Shown: piece after piece, positions 25,396-25,987 of the stretch
Numbering within the stretch: position 1 is the stretch's first letter
Layout of the letters: the number at the start of each line of letters is the position of its first letter
Notes under the pieces: model-generated
What the model was told of the DNA's origin: nothing
The model's input: the letters and a program-made list of their open reading frames with translations, nothing else
The model's database searches: none
Assembly (NCBI GenBank): GCA_023212695.1
Contig: JALCCG010000294.1
Location: 1-25,987 of the forward strand
Length of the DNA stretch: 25,987 nucleotides
Direction of reading: 5' to 3'
From: Sporisorium sorghi
Lineage: Eukaryota > Basidiomycota > Ustilaginomycetes > Ustilaginales > Ustilaginaceae
Position numbers and translations under genes: made by a program

Positions 25396-25987
25396 CTACA
25401 TGAATGGTGGCATGGGTGGCATGAGGGGTCCAGCAGGCTGTGAAGAAGGACCAGGCAAGCTATATTGGACTGAGTTGGAGCTGGGGAAAGATGGGAACAG
25501 TGGTGAGAGGGGTGGAAGGCCCATGAGATAGTCGTAACCTGGGAATGGTGGAGGCGGTGGCAGAGTCCATGTGCCTGAGGGAACTCTGCTTGCTTCAGGT
25601 TGCGGCTCCTGTTCTGGTGCTGGTGCTGGTGCCGGTGGGTTAGGAGCCAGCACTGTGCTCTTTGTCTTCCTGCGGCTGCTGCAGCTGCACTTCTCAGCTG
25701 CCTTTTGTGCTTGCTGTTCTCGCTCTGCTAGCAAGCGTGGCAGATCACTCTGATGTAGCACCCATGCTTTGGACAGCTGATTCCAATCACCTTGCTGGGC
25801 CTTGTGCTTGTTTGCATGTGCCGCCGTCAATTCCTGAATGCATGCTTGATCGAGGATGTGTTGATTGGAGAGTTGTTCCACATACTTTCCAAACTTATGA
25901 GCCCATGCTCGCAGCTCACGTTGAGTGTATGAGATGGTGGCTTCCATCTGCTCCTGATGCTGCGCAAAAGACTGGAAGAACTGCATC
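25396..25987 (-). CDS. Unrecognised Gln/Pro-rich protein, 3' part (runs off the window)
   Basis: At least 196 residues; the frame continues through the right edge, so the start is not known (an ATG is present at 25986). I do not recognise a family. Residues about 1-95 of the visible part are rich in Gln, Glu, Ala and Lys and look like a helical or coiled-coil region (HQEQMEATISYTQRELRAW ...). A short CSCSSRRKTK basic segment follows, then a Pro-rich tail (PAPAPAPEQEP, PPPPPFPGYDYL, PPMPPFM). Codon use is visibly less GC-rich at third positions than in the other genes (many CAA, GCA, CAT, TTT), and short tandem repeats lie just downstream. This would fit a transposon-derived or subtelomeric gene, for example a Gag-like ORF, but no CCHC knuckle or polymerase is seen. 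That origin is inference. Confidence 0.5.
   Translation of the reverse strand, partial: MQFFQSFAQHQEQMEATISYTQRELRAWAHKFGKYVEQLSNQHILDQACIQELTAAHANKHKAQQGDWNQLSKAWVLHQSDLPRLLAEREQQAQKAAEKCSCSSRRKTKSTVLAPNPPAPAPAPEQEPQPEASRVPSGTWTLPPPPPFPGYDYLMGLPPLSPLFPSFPSSNSVQYSLPGPSSQPAGPLMPPMPPFM

Overview
The window looks like nuclear DNA from a basidiomycete, most likely a smut fungus of the Ustilaginales. This is inferred from GC-rich, mostly intronless genes, short introns with GTRAG-type donors and CTGAC or CTAAC branch sites, fungal-type enzymes (Hsp104, class 3 aldehyde dehydrogenase, GH3 beta-xylosidase, histidine acid phosphatase), and long intergenic stretches full of homopolymers and microsatellites. 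No species is claimed.

Layout. 1-2014 has no recognisable gene. 2015-3540 (+) is a secreted or membrane DOMON plus cytochrome b561 protein with two introns. 4441-7194 (+) is the Hsp104 disaggregase, with heat-shock elements upstream. 7477-8544 (-) is a molybdopterin-binding-fold (CinA/MoCF) protein with a probable mitochondrial presequence. 8887-10228 (-) is a histidine acid phosphatase whose two halves lie in different frames. 10917-12392 (+) is a compact kinesin with a SAM-like tail. 12788-15115 (-) is a GH3 beta-xylosidase. 16463-17494 (+) is a 1-acylglycerol-3-phosphate acyltransferase. 18034-20820 (-) is a MATH-BTB protein, preceded in the same frame by a spliced 117-codon leader ORF (20863-21330) ending in a single TAG. 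22581-24119 (+) is a fatty-aldehyde-type dehydrogenase with a 5' splice site right at its C-terminus. 25396-25987 (-) is the end of an unrecognised Gln/Pro-rich ORF with different codon use, followed by short tandem repeats.

The genes are unrelated housekeeping, secretory and lipid genes on both strands. There is no sign of an operon, a biosynthetic cluster, CRISPR, or a clear tRNA or rRNA gene. I did not find a wholly new system. The points most worth a second look are the in-frame TAG that splits the MATH-BTB gene, the phosphatase frameshift, the kinesin tail, the alternative C-terminus of the aldehyde dehydrogenase, and the foreign-looking ORF at the right edge.
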